Shown here: positions 8,300 to 16,507 of the stretch, one piece after another
How positions within the stretch are numbered: position 1 is the first letter of the stretch
How the letters are laid out: each line of letters begins with the position of its first letter
Assembly: GCA_029259725.1 (NCBI GenBank)
Contig: JAJDER010000010.1
Location: 1 to 52,136, forward strand
Direction of reading: 5' to 3'
From: Planctomycetota bacterium
GTDB lineage: Bacteria > Planctomycetota > B15-G4
Length of the DNA stretch: 52,136 nt
Notes under the pieces: model-generated
What the model was told of the DNA's origin: nothing
Database searches by the model: none
What the model saw: only the letters and a program-made list of their open reading frames with translations
Position numbers and translations under genes: made by a program

Positions 8300-8883
8300 T
8301 CCTGCTCATCGACAACTACGATTCGTTCACCTGGAACCTCTACCAGGCGCTCGCCACTCTCGGCGCCGAGGTCGTGGTGCATCGCAACGACGCTCTCAGC
8401 GTGGACGCGGCGCTGGCGCTGCAGCCTCGCGCGATCGTGCTGAGCCCGGGACCCGGGCGCCCCGAGAGCGCCGGCATCTGCCTGCCGCTGCTCGCGCGGC
8501 TGCCCGACGAGATCCCGCTGCTCGGTGTGTGCCTCGGCCACCAGGCCCTGGTCGAGAGCCACGGCGGGGCGCTCGAGATCGACGCCGTGCCCGTGCACGG
8601 CAAGACCTCGCTCGTGCACCACGAGGGCGACGGGCTGTTCGCCCGACTGCCCGATCCGTTCGCCGCCGGGCGCTACCACTCGCTGCGGGCCAGGCGCGAA
8701 GCCTTGCCCAGCGCGCTGAGCATGACGGCGTGGACCCCGGACGGCCTGGTCATGGCCGTGCGCCACCGTGAGCTGCCTCGCTACGGCCTGCAGTTCCATC
8801 CCGAATCGATCCTGACGCCGCTCGGCCCGCGCTTGCTCTCGCGTTTCCTGGCGACGAGCGGGATCGCGCTGGAGACCCGCTGA
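8296..8883 (+). CDS. trpG: Anthranilate synthase glutamine amidotransferase component
   Basis: Class I amidotransferase that hydrolyses glutamine and passes ammonia to TrpE. Nucleophile C79 sits in LLGVCLGHQAL. YHSLRA and the catalytic His-Glu pair in QFHPESILTP are present. 195 residues, standalone size. The opening MILLIDNYDSFTWNLYQ is typical. It starts at a GTG inside the trpE stop (GTGA overlap), so translation is probably coupled. PabA-type use for folate synthesis cannot be excluded, since a single TrpG can serve both enzymes. Confidence 0.96.
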   Translation: MILLIDNYDSFTWNLYQALATLGAEVVVHRNDALSVDAALALQPRAIVLSPGPGRPESAGICLPLLARLPDEIPLLGVCLGHQALVESHGGALEIDAVPVHGKTSLVHHEGDGLFARLPDPFAAGRYHSLRARREALPSALSMTAWTPDGLVMAVRHRELPRYGLQFHPESILTPLGPRLLSRFLATSGIALETR

Positions 8884-9923
8884 TGTTGCACGGAGCCCTG
8901 AAGGCCGTGACCGGCGGCGCGGCCCTGACGCGTGAGCGCTGTCGCGCGGTGTTCGAGCACGCCGTCCACGACGACACCGACCCGGTGGCCCTGGGCGGGC
9001 TGCTGGCGGCGCTGGCCGCGCGCGGGGAGACGGCCGAGGAGCTCGCCGGCGCCGCGGACGCCCTGCGCGGGTGCATGCTGCCGTTCGAGCACGATCACCC
9101 CGACGCGATCGACACCGCCGGCACCGGCGGCGACGGCCTGGCCACGTTCAACCTCTCCACCGCGGCGGCCATCGTGGCCGCGGCGGCGGGCGCGCGAGTC
9201 ATCAAGCACGGCAACCGCAAGGTGTCCTCCGCCTGCGGCAGCGCCGATCTGCTCGAATGCGCCGGCGTTCCCCTGGAACTCTCGCCGGCGTCGGCCCGGG
9301 CGGTCCTCGACGAGGTCGGCATCACGTTCCTCTACGCGCCGGCCTACCACCCGGCCCTGCGCGCGGCGGCGGCGGTGCGGCGCTCGCTCGGCGTGCGCAC
9401 GATGCTCAACCTGCTCGGGCCCCTGCTCAATCCCGGGCGCGTGACGCGGCAGGTCCTGGGGGTGGGCGACGGCTCGAGCACGGCGCTGTTGGCCGCGGCG
9501 CTCGAGGAGCTGCAGCCTGACCGCGCCCTGGTCGTACACGGGGCCGGCGGCGCGGACGAGCTGACCCTGGCCGGACCGAACACGGTGTATGGCGTGGGCG
9601 CGCTGGCCGGCCGGGCGAGCGGCTTCGATGCGGCCGATGTGAAGCTGAACACAGCGCCGGTCAGCTCTCTTGCCGGCGGGGACGCGACACGGAACCTGCA
9701 ACTCCTGCTCGATGTCCTCGAGGGCGAACCGGGCCCGGTGGCCGATGCGGTCGTGCTCAACGCCGCCGCTGCCCTGGTGGTGGCCGGCGTGGCGGACGAC
9801 GGAGCCGACGGTGTCGCCCGTGCTCGAGAAGCCGTTCGTCGCGGCGACGCCGACCGCACCCTGCGCCGGTGGGTCGTCCTGGCGCGCCACTTGGAGAGCA
9901 TCGAGCGGAGGCTCGGGCGATGA
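8883..9923 (+). CDS. trpD: Anthranilate phosphoribosyltransferase
   Basis: Transfers phosphoribosyl from PRPP to anthranilate. Family motifs are clear: DTAGTGGDG at residues 77-85 (PRPP binding) and KHGNRKVSS at 108-116. 346 residues, standalone TrpD rather than a TrpG-TrpD fusion. The ATG shares its first base with the last base of the trpG stop (TGATG). The trpD stop overlaps the trpC ATG by 4 nt. Confidence 0.96.
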   Translation: MLHGALKAVTGGAALTRERCRAVFEHAVHDDTDPVALGGLLAALAARGETAEELAGAADALRGCMLPFEHDHPDAIDTAGTGGDGLATFNLSTAAAIVAAAAGARVIKHGNRKVSSACGSADLLECAGVPLELSPASARAVLDEVGITFLYAPAYHPALRAAAAVRRSLGVRTMLNLLGPLLNPGRVTRQVLGVGDGSSTALLAAALEELQPDRALVVHGAGGADELTLAGPNTVYGVGALAGRASGFDAADVKLNTAPVSSLAGGDATRNLQLLLDVLEGEPGPVADAVVLNAAAALVVAGVADDGADGVARAREAVRRGDADRTLRRWVVLARHLESIERRLGR

Positions 9924-10750
9924 CCACCGCTCGCCTGCGCCCGATCCTCGAGGACGTGGCCCGCCGTCATGCAGCGCGACGCCGACGGCGACCGCTGTCG
10001 GTCCTGCGCGCCGAGACCGTGCCCGACCCGAAGCGCCGCGAGCGCTTCATCGAGGCGCTGTCCGGACCTGAACTCTCGGTCATCGCCGAGTGCAAGCGCA
10101 CCTCTCCGTCCGCGGGCCGGCTCACGCCTCCCGAGACGGACCAGGATCCGTCCTTGCGAACCGCGGCACGCGCGGCGGCCCTGGTGAGCCGTGCGCGCGC
10201 CTACGCCGAGGGCGGCGCGGCCGCGCTCTCGATCCTCACCGAACAGGACCACTTCGACGGGCATCCCACCGACCTCGCCGCTGTCGCCGAGATCGGCCTG
10301 CCTCGGCTGCGCAAGGACTTCCTGCTCGACGAGGGCATGCTGCTGGAGAGCCTGGCGTTCGGCGCCGACGCCGTGCTGTTGCTGGCGGTCGTGCTCGACG
10401 ACGCGCAGCTGACCGATCTCGTCGCCCTCGCCCGGCAGTTCGGACTGGCCAGCCTGGTCGAGGTGCACGCCGCGGCCGAGCTCGATCGCGCCGTGGCCGT
10501 CGAGCCGGACCTGATCGGCGTGAACGCGCGCGACCTGCGCAGCTTCGCAGTGGACCTGGGCACCGTGGAGCACCTGCTCCCGCGCGTGCCCGCCGGCATC
10601 CTGTGCGTGGCCGAGAGCGGACTCCGCACGCGCGCCGACGTGACCCGGGTCCGGGCGGCGGGCGCCGACGCCGTGCTCGTGGGCGAGGCGTTGATGCGCG
10701 CGCGGGACCCCGCCTCCACCCTGCGTGAACTGAGGGGAGTGCTGCGATGA
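9920..10750 (+). CDS. trpC: Indole-3-glycerol-phosphate synthase
   Basis: Closes the indole ring of CdRP to give indole-3-glycerol phosphate. TIM-barrel enzyme of 276 residues. Key residues are K59 in IAECKRTSPS, K132 in LRKDFLLD, E181 in SLVEVHA, N202 in GVNARDL and the ESG at 232-234. About ten extra residues after the first loop (RLTPPETDQDP) are longer than usual. The ATG at 9920 is chosen because it overlaps the trpD stop (ATGA) and matches the family N-terminus; an in-frame start 51 nt upstream lies inside trpD. Standalone TrpC: its usual fusion partner TrpF is instead fused to TrpB downstream. Confidence 0.95.
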   Translation: MTTARLRPILEDVARRHAARRRRRPLSVLRAETVPDPKRRERFIEALSGPELSVIAECKRTSPSAGRLTPPETDQDPSLRTAARAAALVSRARAYAEGGAAALSILTEQDHFDGHPTDLAAVAEIGLPRLRKDFLLDEGMLLESLAFGADAVLLLAVVLDDAQLTDLVALARQFGLASLVEVHAAAELDRAVAVEPDLIGVNARDLRSFAVDLGTVEHLLPRVPAGILCVAESGLRTRADVTRVRAAGADAVLVGEALMRARDPASTLRELRGVLR

Positions 10751-12588
10751 AGCGCTCCCTGCGCGGCGTCACCATCAAGGTCTGCGGACTCACGGACCCC
10801 GACGAGGCCCTGGCCGCCGTGAAGGCGGGTGCCGACGCCATCGGCCTCGTGCTGCATCCAACCTCGCCGCGGGCCGTGATGCCCGCGCAGGCACGACGCG
10901 TGAGCGATGTCGTGCACGCCATGAGCCCCTCGCGTGTGCGCGTGGTCGCCGTCGTCGTGGACGCCGAGCCACGGGCCGCGCGAGAGCTGGCCGCACAGAT
11001 CGGGGCGGACGCGATCCAACTCTGCGGCGACCAACAGCCCGAGGACTGGGTCGGTTTCCCGCTGCCGATCCTGCGCCGCATCGGCGTGGAGCCCTCGGCC
11101 GAGGCGGAGCTGCTGGCCTGGAGACCCGTGGCTGCGCTGATGGTGCTCGATCACCCGTCCGGACCCGGCGGCAGCGGGCGGCCCGTCGACCACGCCATCG
11201 CCTCGCGCCTCTGCCAACGCGCGCCCTGTCTGCTCGCCGGCGGACTCGGCCCCGACGACGTGGCGGCCGCCATCGCGCGGGTCCGACCTCGAGGCGTGGA
11301 CGCGTCGTCGAAGCTCGAAGCGGAACCGGGCCGCAAGCACCTCGGACGCGTGACGGCGTTCATCGGCGCGGCGCGCCCGGCGCTCGCGCGCGCCCACGGA
11401 CGCTTCGGCGCCTTCGGCGGGTGCTTCGCTCCCGAGACACTCGTCCCCATTCTCACCGAGCTCGACGCGGCCTGGCGGCAGCTGCGTGAGGACAGCGTCT
11501 TCCGCGCCGAACTCGATCAACTGCTCGGCGACTTCGCCGGGCGCCCCACGCCGCTGTGGCCCGCGCGACGCCTGTCCGAGGTGCTCGGCTGCGAAGTCCT
11601 GCTCAAGCGCGAAGACCTCCTCCACACGGGCGCGCACAAGCTCAACAACACGCTCGGGCAAGTCCTGCTCGCGAAACGCCTCGGCAAGCGTCGCATCCTG
11701 GCCGAGACCGGCGCGGGTCAGCATGGCGTGGCCACGGCCACGGCCTGCGCGCAGCTCGGATTGGAGTGCGTCGTGTCCATGGGCGCGGTCGACGCGGCAC
11801 GGCAGCGCGCGAACGTGCTGCGCATGCAACTGCTCGGCGCCCGCGTCGAGGTCGTGCACGCCGGCCAACGCACGCTGAAGGACGCGGTCAACGCGGCCAT
11901 GCGCGCGTGGATCGCGGATCCCCTCGGAAGTCACTATGTGCTCGGCAGCGCGCTGGGCCCGCACCCGTTCCCCTCGATGGTCGCCGACCTGCAACAGGTC
12001 ATCGGCGAGGAAGCGCGCGCGCAGTCCCTCGCCGCCGGCGGGCTCCCGGACCTGGCCGTGGCCTGCGTCGGCGGGGGCAGCAACGCCATCGGCCTGTTCC
12101 GGGGCTTCCTCACGGACGACGTGGAGCTCGTCGGCGTCGAGGCGGGTGGCACGGGCCCCGAGCAGGGCGCCGAGCACGCCGCGCGCTTCGCCTCGGGCGC
12201 TCCCGGCATCCTGCACGGCTGCCACACCTTCCTGCTCCAGGACGACGACGGGCAGGTCCTGCCGACCCACAGCATCTCGGCCGGCCTCGACTACCCCGCC
12301 GTCGGGCCCGAGCATGCCGCCCTGCGCGCATCCGGTCGCGCCCGCTACACCTGGGCCACCGACGAGGACGCGCTCGCCGGATTCGACCTGCTCGCCCGCC
12401 GGGAGGGCATCCTCCCCGCGCTCGAGAGCTCGCACGCCCTGGGCTGGATGCTCCGCGCGCGCGACGAACTTCGCGGACGTCGCGTGGTCGTGAACCTCTC
12501 CGGTCGCGGCGACAAGGACCTGGACCTGCTGCAGGATCGCCACGGCGAGCTCGAGCGACTGCGTGAACGCTCGGGAGCGCTCCCATGA
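10747..12588 (+). CDS. trpF-trpB: Fusion of phosphoribosylanthranilate isomerase (TrpF) and tryptophan synthase beta (TrpB)
   Basis: One uninterrupted 613-residue frame. Residues 1-212 or so are TrpF: IKVCGLTDPDEA with the catalytic Cys C13, the barrel strands, and LAGGLGPDDV and GVDASSKLE near the end. From G218 (GRFGAFGGCFAPETLVP) to the C-terminus is a complete TrpB: K298 in HTGAHKLNN is the PLP lysine, followed by ETGAGQHG, the phosphate-binding GGGSNAIG and a C-terminal NLSGRGDKD. Only a few residues link the halves. TrpF makes CdRP for TrpC, two steps before TrpB condenses indole with serine. It overlaps both trpC and trpA by ATGA. TrpB must still pair with TrpA, so the TrpF domain would ride on the synthase complex. 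Confidence 0.95.
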   Translation: MKRSLRGVTIKVCGLTDPDEALAAVKAGADAIGLVLHPTSPRAVMPAQARRVSDVVHAMSPSRVRVVAVVVDAEPRAARELAAQIGADAIQLCGDQQPEDWVGFPLPILRRIGVEPSAEAELLAWRPVAALMVLDHPSGPGGSGRPVDHAIASRLCQRAPCLLAGGLGPDDVAAAIARVRPRGVDASSKLEAEPGRKHLGRVTAFIGAARPALARAHGRFGAFGGCFAPETLVPILTELDAAWRQLREDSVFRAELDQLLGDFAGRPTPLWPARRLSEVLGCEVLLKREDLLHTGAHKLNNTLGQVLLAKRLGKRRILAETGAGQHGVATATACAQLGLECVVSMGAVDAARQRANVLRMQLLGARVEVVHAGQRTLKDAVNAAMRAWIADPLGSHYVLGSALGPHPFPSMVADLQQVIGEEARAQSLAAGGLPDLAVACVGGGSNAIGLFRGFLTDDVELVGVEAGGTGPEQGAEHAARFASGAPGILHGCHTFLLQDDDGQVLPTHSISAGLDYPAVGPEHAALRASGRARYTWATDEDALAGFDLLARREGILPALESSHALGWMLRARDELRGRRVVVNLSGRGDKDLDLLQDRHGELERLRERSGALP

Positions 12589-13451
12589 CACGGCCCTCGG
12601 CTCACGGCACCGTGTTTCTCGAAGCACGCCTCGCGCAACTTCGCGCCGACGGCCGCCGTGGCCTCGCGCCCTACATCACGGCGGGCGATGGAGGCCTGGA
12701 CACCACGCTCGCCGTCCTCCGCGCGCTCGACGACGCCGGCGCCGATGTCGTCGAGCTGGGACTCCCCTTCAGCGACCCCGTTGCCGACGGCCCGCAGCTC
12801 CAGGCGGCCGCGGAGCGCTCGCTCGCCCTCGGCACGAATCTACGTGACGTGGCCGAGGTGGTCCGCCGACTGCGCTCGGGCGACGACGACGCGCCGCCCT
12901 CCGACCTGCCGATCGTCGTCATGACCTACGCGAACCTGCTCTCGCGCCGGGGCTGGGGCTCCGCGATCGGCCTGCTCGCGGCAGCCGGCTGTGACGGCGT
13001 GCTGGTCGCCGACCTGCCCCTCGAGGAAGCGGTGGTGTTGCGGATCGCCTGCGCCGAGACCGGACTCGCACCGCTGTTCCTGGTGGCTCCCACCACCGGG
13101 GCGGATCGCCTCGCACAGCTGGCGGCCGCGAGTCGCGGTTTCCTCTACGCCATCGGACGCGTGGGCACGACGGGTGTGACGACACGCTTCGATGAAGACA
13201 CCCAGGACTATCTCGGCAGGGTGGCAGAGGCTGCGGGAGCTCGCGCCGTGGGCGTGGGCTTCGGCATCGCCGGCCCGGACGACGTCTCCGCCGCTCTCCG
13301 CCACGCAGACCTCGCCATCGTCGGCAGCGCTCTCGTCGAACACCTGCACCGCGCGGTGGCCTCGGCGCCGCACCCGAGCCGGGCGCCCGCGCTGGCCGCC
13401 CGGGCCGCGACCACGTTCCTCGAGCACCTCTCGGAAGGCCTGAATCCATGA
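12585..13451 (+). CDS. trpA: Tryptophan synthase alpha chain
   Basis: Cleaves indole-3-glycerol phosphate to indole and glyceraldehyde-3-phosphate, channelling indole to TrpB. Catalytic E57 and D68 sit in VELGLPFSDPVADGP with the correct 11-residue spacing. Later VMTYANLL, GVLVADLPLEE, GFLYAIGRVGTTG and GVGFGIAGPDDV are all family motifs. 288 residues, with a slightly extended C-terminus. It overlaps the upstream fusion gene and the downstream short gene by ATGA, so stoichiometry is probably kept by coupled translation. Confidence 0.95.
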   Translation: MTRPSAHGTVFLEARLAQLRADGRRGLAPYITAGDGGLDTTLAVLRALDDAGADVVELGLPFSDPVADGPQLQAAAERSLALGTNLRDVAEVVRRLRSGDDDAPPSDLPIVVMTYANLLSRRGWGSAIGLLAAAGCDGVLVADLPLEEAVVLRIACAETGLAPLFLVAPTTGADRLAQLAAASRGFLYAIGRVGTTGVTTRFDEDTQDYLGRVAEAAGARAVGVGFGIAGPDDVSAALRHADLAIVGSALVEHLHRAVASAPHPSRAPALAARAATTFLEHLSEGLNP

Positions 13452-13669
13452 ACACCGCTCACCGCAACGCGCTGCGTGCCCTCGACCGCGCGCTGATCCA
13501 TCTCGCCGAGGAGCGCGCGCGGGTGCTGGCCGAGTCGGGTGGGCCCGCCCCGGCCGGACTGCGCCAGGACCTGCTGCGTCGTCACGAGGGGCGCTTCAGT
13601 CCCCGGGTGCTGGCCGAGCTGCTGGCTGCCCTGGACCGCGCGTGCGGAGCCGCGGAGGTCTCCTCGTGA
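13448..13669 (+). CDS. Minimal AroQ-type chorismate-mutase-like protein
   Basis: Only 73 residues, all-helical by composition. ALRALDRALIHLAEERARVL resembles helix 1 of AroQ chorismate mutases. LRRHEGRFSPRVLAELLAAL resembles the C-terminal part, where NxGPLSxEAVxxIF is common. The middle segment that carries conserved Lys and Asp/Arg active-site residues in AroQ is missing or very short, so catalytic activity is doubtful. It is held between trpA and aroF by 4-nt overlaps on both sides. In some bacteria a small AroQ protein binds DAHP synthase and regulates it, and a similar partner role is my inference. It could also be an unrelated helical protein. Confidence 0.6.
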   Translation: MNTAHRNALRALDRALIHLAEERARVLAESGGPAPAGLRQDLLRRHEGRFSPRVLAELLAALDRACGAAEVSS

Positions 13670-14727
13670 TCCTGCTCTTCGAGAGCGGCGTCGACGAGAG
13701 CGTCGTGCGGGACGTGACGCTCCGCCTGCAGGCTGCGGGCCTGCGCGCGCTGCGCGGACCCGAGCCGCGGCGCGCCGCCCTGGTCGTCCCCGAGGGCCTG
13801 CCCCCGGAGCTCGCCGCCGAGCTCGAGGCCGAGCCGACGCTCACGCTGGTCCAACCCCACGAACCCTGGAGACTCGTGCACCGGGCGCTGCGCGACGCGC
13901 CGTCGGTCGTGCGCATCGGTGGCCCGCGCGGCGTCGCCATCGGCGGCGGCTCGGTGGCCGTGATCGCCGGACCGTGTAGCGTCGAGGGGCGGCAAGCGGT
14001 GCTCGAAGCCGCCCACCACGCTCGCGAGGCCGGCGCGCAGCTGCTGCGCGGCGGTGCGTTCAAACCACGCACCAGTCCCTACGCCTTCCGCGGCTACGGC
14101 GTGGAAGGTCTCGCGCAGCTCAAGGCAGCCGGCGTGGCCACCGGCATGCCCGTGGTCAGCGAGATCATGGACGCCTCCGACCTGCCGGCGTTCGTCGACC
14201 ACGACATCGATTGCCTGCAGATCGGCGCGCGCAACATGCAGAACTTCACGCTGCTCGCGGCCGTGGCCGGCGCCGAGCGTCCGGTCCTGCTCAAGCGCGG
14301 CCTCGCTGCGACGGTCGAGGAGTGGTTGCTGGCCGCCGAACACCTCGCGGCGGCGGGCTGCTCGCAGATCGTGCTGTGCGAGCGGGGCATCCGCACCTTC
14401 GAGACCGCGACGCGCAACACGCTCGATCTCACCGTGCTCCCGTTGCTCCACGAGTGGACGCACCTTCCGGTCGTGGTGGATCCGTCCCACGCCGCGGGCA
14501 TCGCGCGCATCATCCCGCCCCTGGCCCGTGCCTCGATCACCGCGGGAGCCGACGGGCTGGCGCTGGAGATGCACCTGCGTCCCGAGGTCGCGCGGAGCGA
14601 CGCTGCCCAGGCCCTGCTGCCCGGCGAACTGGCCCGCATCATGGCCGACGTGCGGGTGCTGGTCGCCCTCGACGGCCGCCGGCTCAGTCCTGCGGCGAGC
14701 CCAGCGTGCTCCGCACCGCCGCGGTGA
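13666..14727 (+). CDS. aroF: 3-deoxy-7-phosphoheptulonate (DAHP) synthase, type I-beta
   Basis: Condenses PEP and erythrose-4-phosphate, the entry to the shikimate pathway. Residues 1-68 form the ferredoxin-like N-terminal regulatory domain. The catalytic barrel begins at about 95 with VAVIAGPCSVEG (metal ligand C104), then GGAFKPRTSPYAFRG, ARNMQNF, VLLKRG, CERGIRTFE and VVDPSHAAG. 353 residues. The GTG at 13666 is chosen since it overlaps the stop of the chorismate-mutase-like gene (GTGA) and gives the normal family start. Its last 44 nt overlap the end of the convergent gene on the other strand. Inclusion in the trp operon puts it under Trp attenuation. Confidence 0.95.
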   Translation: MILLFESGVDESVVRDVTLRLQAAGLRALRGPEPRRAALVVPEGLPPELAAELEAEPTLTLVQPHEPWRLVHRALRDAPSVVRIGGPRGVAIGGGSVAVIAGPCSVEGRQAVLEAAHHAREAGAQLLRGGAFKPRTSPYAFRGYGVEGLAQLKAAGVATGMPVVSEIMDASDLPAFVDHDIDCLQIGARNMQNFTLLAAVAGAERPVLLKRGLAATVEEWLLAAEHLAAAGCSQIVLCERGIRTFETATRNTLDLTVLPLLHEWTHLPVVVDPSHAAGIARIIPPLARASITAGADGLALEMHLRPEVARSDAAQALLPGELARIMADVRVLVALDGRRLSPAASPACSAPPR

Positions 14728-16243
14728 CGTCCAGCTTGCGGTCGTCCTGCTTGGGGTAGCTCTTGCTCGCCGCGAGTCCTGCACGCATGGCGCGATCCAC
14801 CACGTTGCCGAGGATCTCCCACTCGCGCAGCTCCTGGTAGCCCTCGACCTCGGCGATGGTCAGGAACAGCTTCAGCCGCGAGCGGTCGTCGAGCTTCTGG
14901 AGGTAGAGCCAGTCGGCCTGCTTGCGGTGGTCGGAGAGACCCAGCATGCCGGCGCCGCCGGCCTCGTGGATGCGCTCGACGATCTCCGGCTTCTCCAGGC
15001 TGAGCAGCAGGGCCTGCATGGACAGCGCCTCGATCGCATCGATCTCGGGCACGCCGCCGAGCCAGCGCGCGACCACGACCGGCAAGGGGTCCGCGTCGCG
15101 CATGCCGCTGCGGGCGAGCTGGCTCTCGACGTCCAGGGCCTCGAGCAGGCCCGGGCCTGCGGGCGGCGCCACGGCCAGCAGCACGTGCAGCACGCAGCGG
15201 GCGTAGGCACGGTCGCGCGGCCCGAACTCCTGCGACGCGGCCATCGAGGCGAGGCTCACGGGCGCTTCGCTGCGCATGTCTCCGACCAGTTCACTCCAGT
15301 GCCGCGTCTTGCTGTTGTTGCGGTTGAGCCAGGAGTCGCTCACGGTCGTCTTGCTGAACTTCACGGACAGCTTCGGCGGGTTCCCGAGGAACGGCGGCGG
15401 CGGCGAGGAGCCCTTGGGCACGAAACCCGACCAGCCCTGGCGCGCGTAGCCCCCCTGGCTCGAGGAGAAGGACATCGATTCTGCGCCCTTCACCCAGGCT
15501 TCGCCGTAGGTCTCGATGTCGAGCTCGTCGACCAGACCCTCACGCAGCCACGGCGGCGGCGGACCCCAGGGGCCCTTGGCGTAGAGGCGGTTCACGAGCG
15601 CGTTGAGCAGCTGGTAGCCGAGGCCGTGCGCGTACCAGTCGCGGCCTTCGCGCTTGATGGCCTCGTGCTGGACGTTGAAGACCGTGACCTCCCAGGTGGA
15701 GACGCTGTCCTGCTCGAGCTGGCCCTCGGTCCAGACGGCCAGGTCGGGCTTGTAGCCGGAGAAGCTCCCGTCCTCGCAGTGGTCGAGCAGGCCGATCACC
15801 TCCGCGAAGGCGGTCTCCTGCTTGTCGGTCCGTGCCGACGTGAGCACCACCGGGAAGCGTCGGCCGCTGATCACGCCCCGCTCGGCGCCGAAGCGCGCCG
15901 ACAAGGCCTCGGTCAGGGGCTCGAGCCCTTCCGCCGCGGAAGTCAGCGCCTTCTTGGAGTCCTTGCCCTGCTTGAAGCCGTCGGCGCGATAGGCGTAGAG
16001 GTCGAAGGGCCCCACGGCGCGGTGATCGAAGGCCTCGCTCGCGAGGGCGGCCTCGAACAGGGCGCGGCCACCCTCGGCGGAGCCGCTCAGGTCCGCTCGC
16101 TCGAGCAGCCGGTCGCGAGCCTGGTCGCGGTCGGGCACGCCGGTGGGCACGCCGATGGGCACGCCGGCAACGAGCGGCACCGCCAGCCCCGTCAGCAGCA
16201 GCAGCGTGGGAAGCCAGCCACCACGGACTCCGGGTCGCAACAT
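14684..16243 (-). CDS. Exported protein of unknown function
   Basis: Not a family I recognise. 519 residues beginning with a signal peptide (MLRPGVRGGWLPTLLLLTGL, cleavage near VAGVP). A very strong SD, GAGGAGGAAT, lies about 7 nt before the ATG, which decides the start over an upstream in-frame ATG. The middle holds AIKREGRDWYAHGLGYQLLN and PPPPWLREGLVDELDIETYG, reminiscent of the region around zinc-peptidase-like folds (peptidase MA type: tyr-His...Leu-Glu), but a clear HExxH is absent. The protein may thus be an inactive or divergent member. The rest is helical. It overlaps aroF by 44 nt tail to tail. Confidence 0.75.
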   Translation of the reverse strand: MLRPGVRGGWLPTLLLLTGLAVPLVAGVPIGVPTGVPDRDQARDRLLERADLSGSAEGGRALFEAALASEAFDHRAVGPFDLYAYRADGFKQGKDSKKALTSAAEGLEPLTEALSARFGAERGVISGRRFPVVLTSARTDKQETAFAEVIGLLDHCEDGSFSGYKPDLAVWTEGQLEQDSVSTWEVTVFNVQHEAIKREGRDWYAHGLGYQLLNALVNRLYAKGPWGPPPPWLREGLVDELDIETYGEAWVKGAESMSFSSSQGGYARQGWSGFVPKGSSPPPPFLGNPPKLSVKFSKTTVSDSWLNRNNSKTRHWSELVGDMRSEAPVSLASMAASQEFGPRDRAYARCVLHVLLAVAPPAGPGLLEALDVESQLARSGMRDADPLPVVVARWLGGVPEIDAIEALSMQALLLSLEKPEIVERIHEAGGAGMLGLSDHRKQADWLYLQKLDDRSRLKLFLTIAEVEGYQELREWEILGNVVDRAMRAGLAASKSYPKQDDRKLDVTAAVRSTLGSPQD

Positions 16244-16354
16244 CGGATTCCTCCTCGATCTTCGAATCCATCCCCCGTCCCCAGCGGAAGCGCACCGGCC
16301 GCCGAAGCAGGCGGGCACGACCGCGCGGACACGCAGCTCTTGTCGGACGGCGAG

Positions 16355-16395
16355 CCCGGGACTCTGACGGGGTCGATCACCCCCGGAGTCCCGGG
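16355..16395. repeat. 41-nt perfect-armed stem-loop between divergent genes
   Basis: Outer arms CCCGGGACTC (16355-16364) and GAGTCCCGGG (16386-16395) are perfectly complementary. Nested inside are GGGGT (16369-16373) and ACCCC (16379-16383) with a CGATC loop. Fifteen base pairs in total, with a TGAC/CG internal loop. It lies between divergently transcribed genes, where a terminator is not expected, and no T-run follows on either strand. Confidence 0.8.
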
Positions 16396-16492
16396 GACGG
16401 TTCTCCCCCAGGAGGAGGGTCCAGCGTCACCACCGGGACGCGTGCCCGGGGTTGGCGCCTACCTCGGGGACGATGGGTTCGCGTCCGAGCGG

Positions 16493-16498
16493 TACACT
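16493..16498 (+). promoter_or_regulatory. Candidate -10 box TACACT, near-leaderless
   Basis: TACACT ends 9 nt before the ATG at 16508. Transcription would start within about 3 nt of the start codon. No Shine-Dalgarno sequence is visible between box and ATG. Confidence 0.45.
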
Positions 16499-16507
16499 CG
16501 CGCGCCG

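Noticed and set aside
10201-12627. Very long open frame on the minus strand opposite the trp genes
   Set aside because: It mirrors trpC, trpF-trpB and shows no family similarity; long antisense frames are expected at this GC content.
14684-16243. Zinc metallopeptidase assignment for the exported protein
   Set aside because: WYAHGLGYQ and LREGLVDELD recall peptidase MA-like regions, but no HExxH is present, so the call stays unknown.
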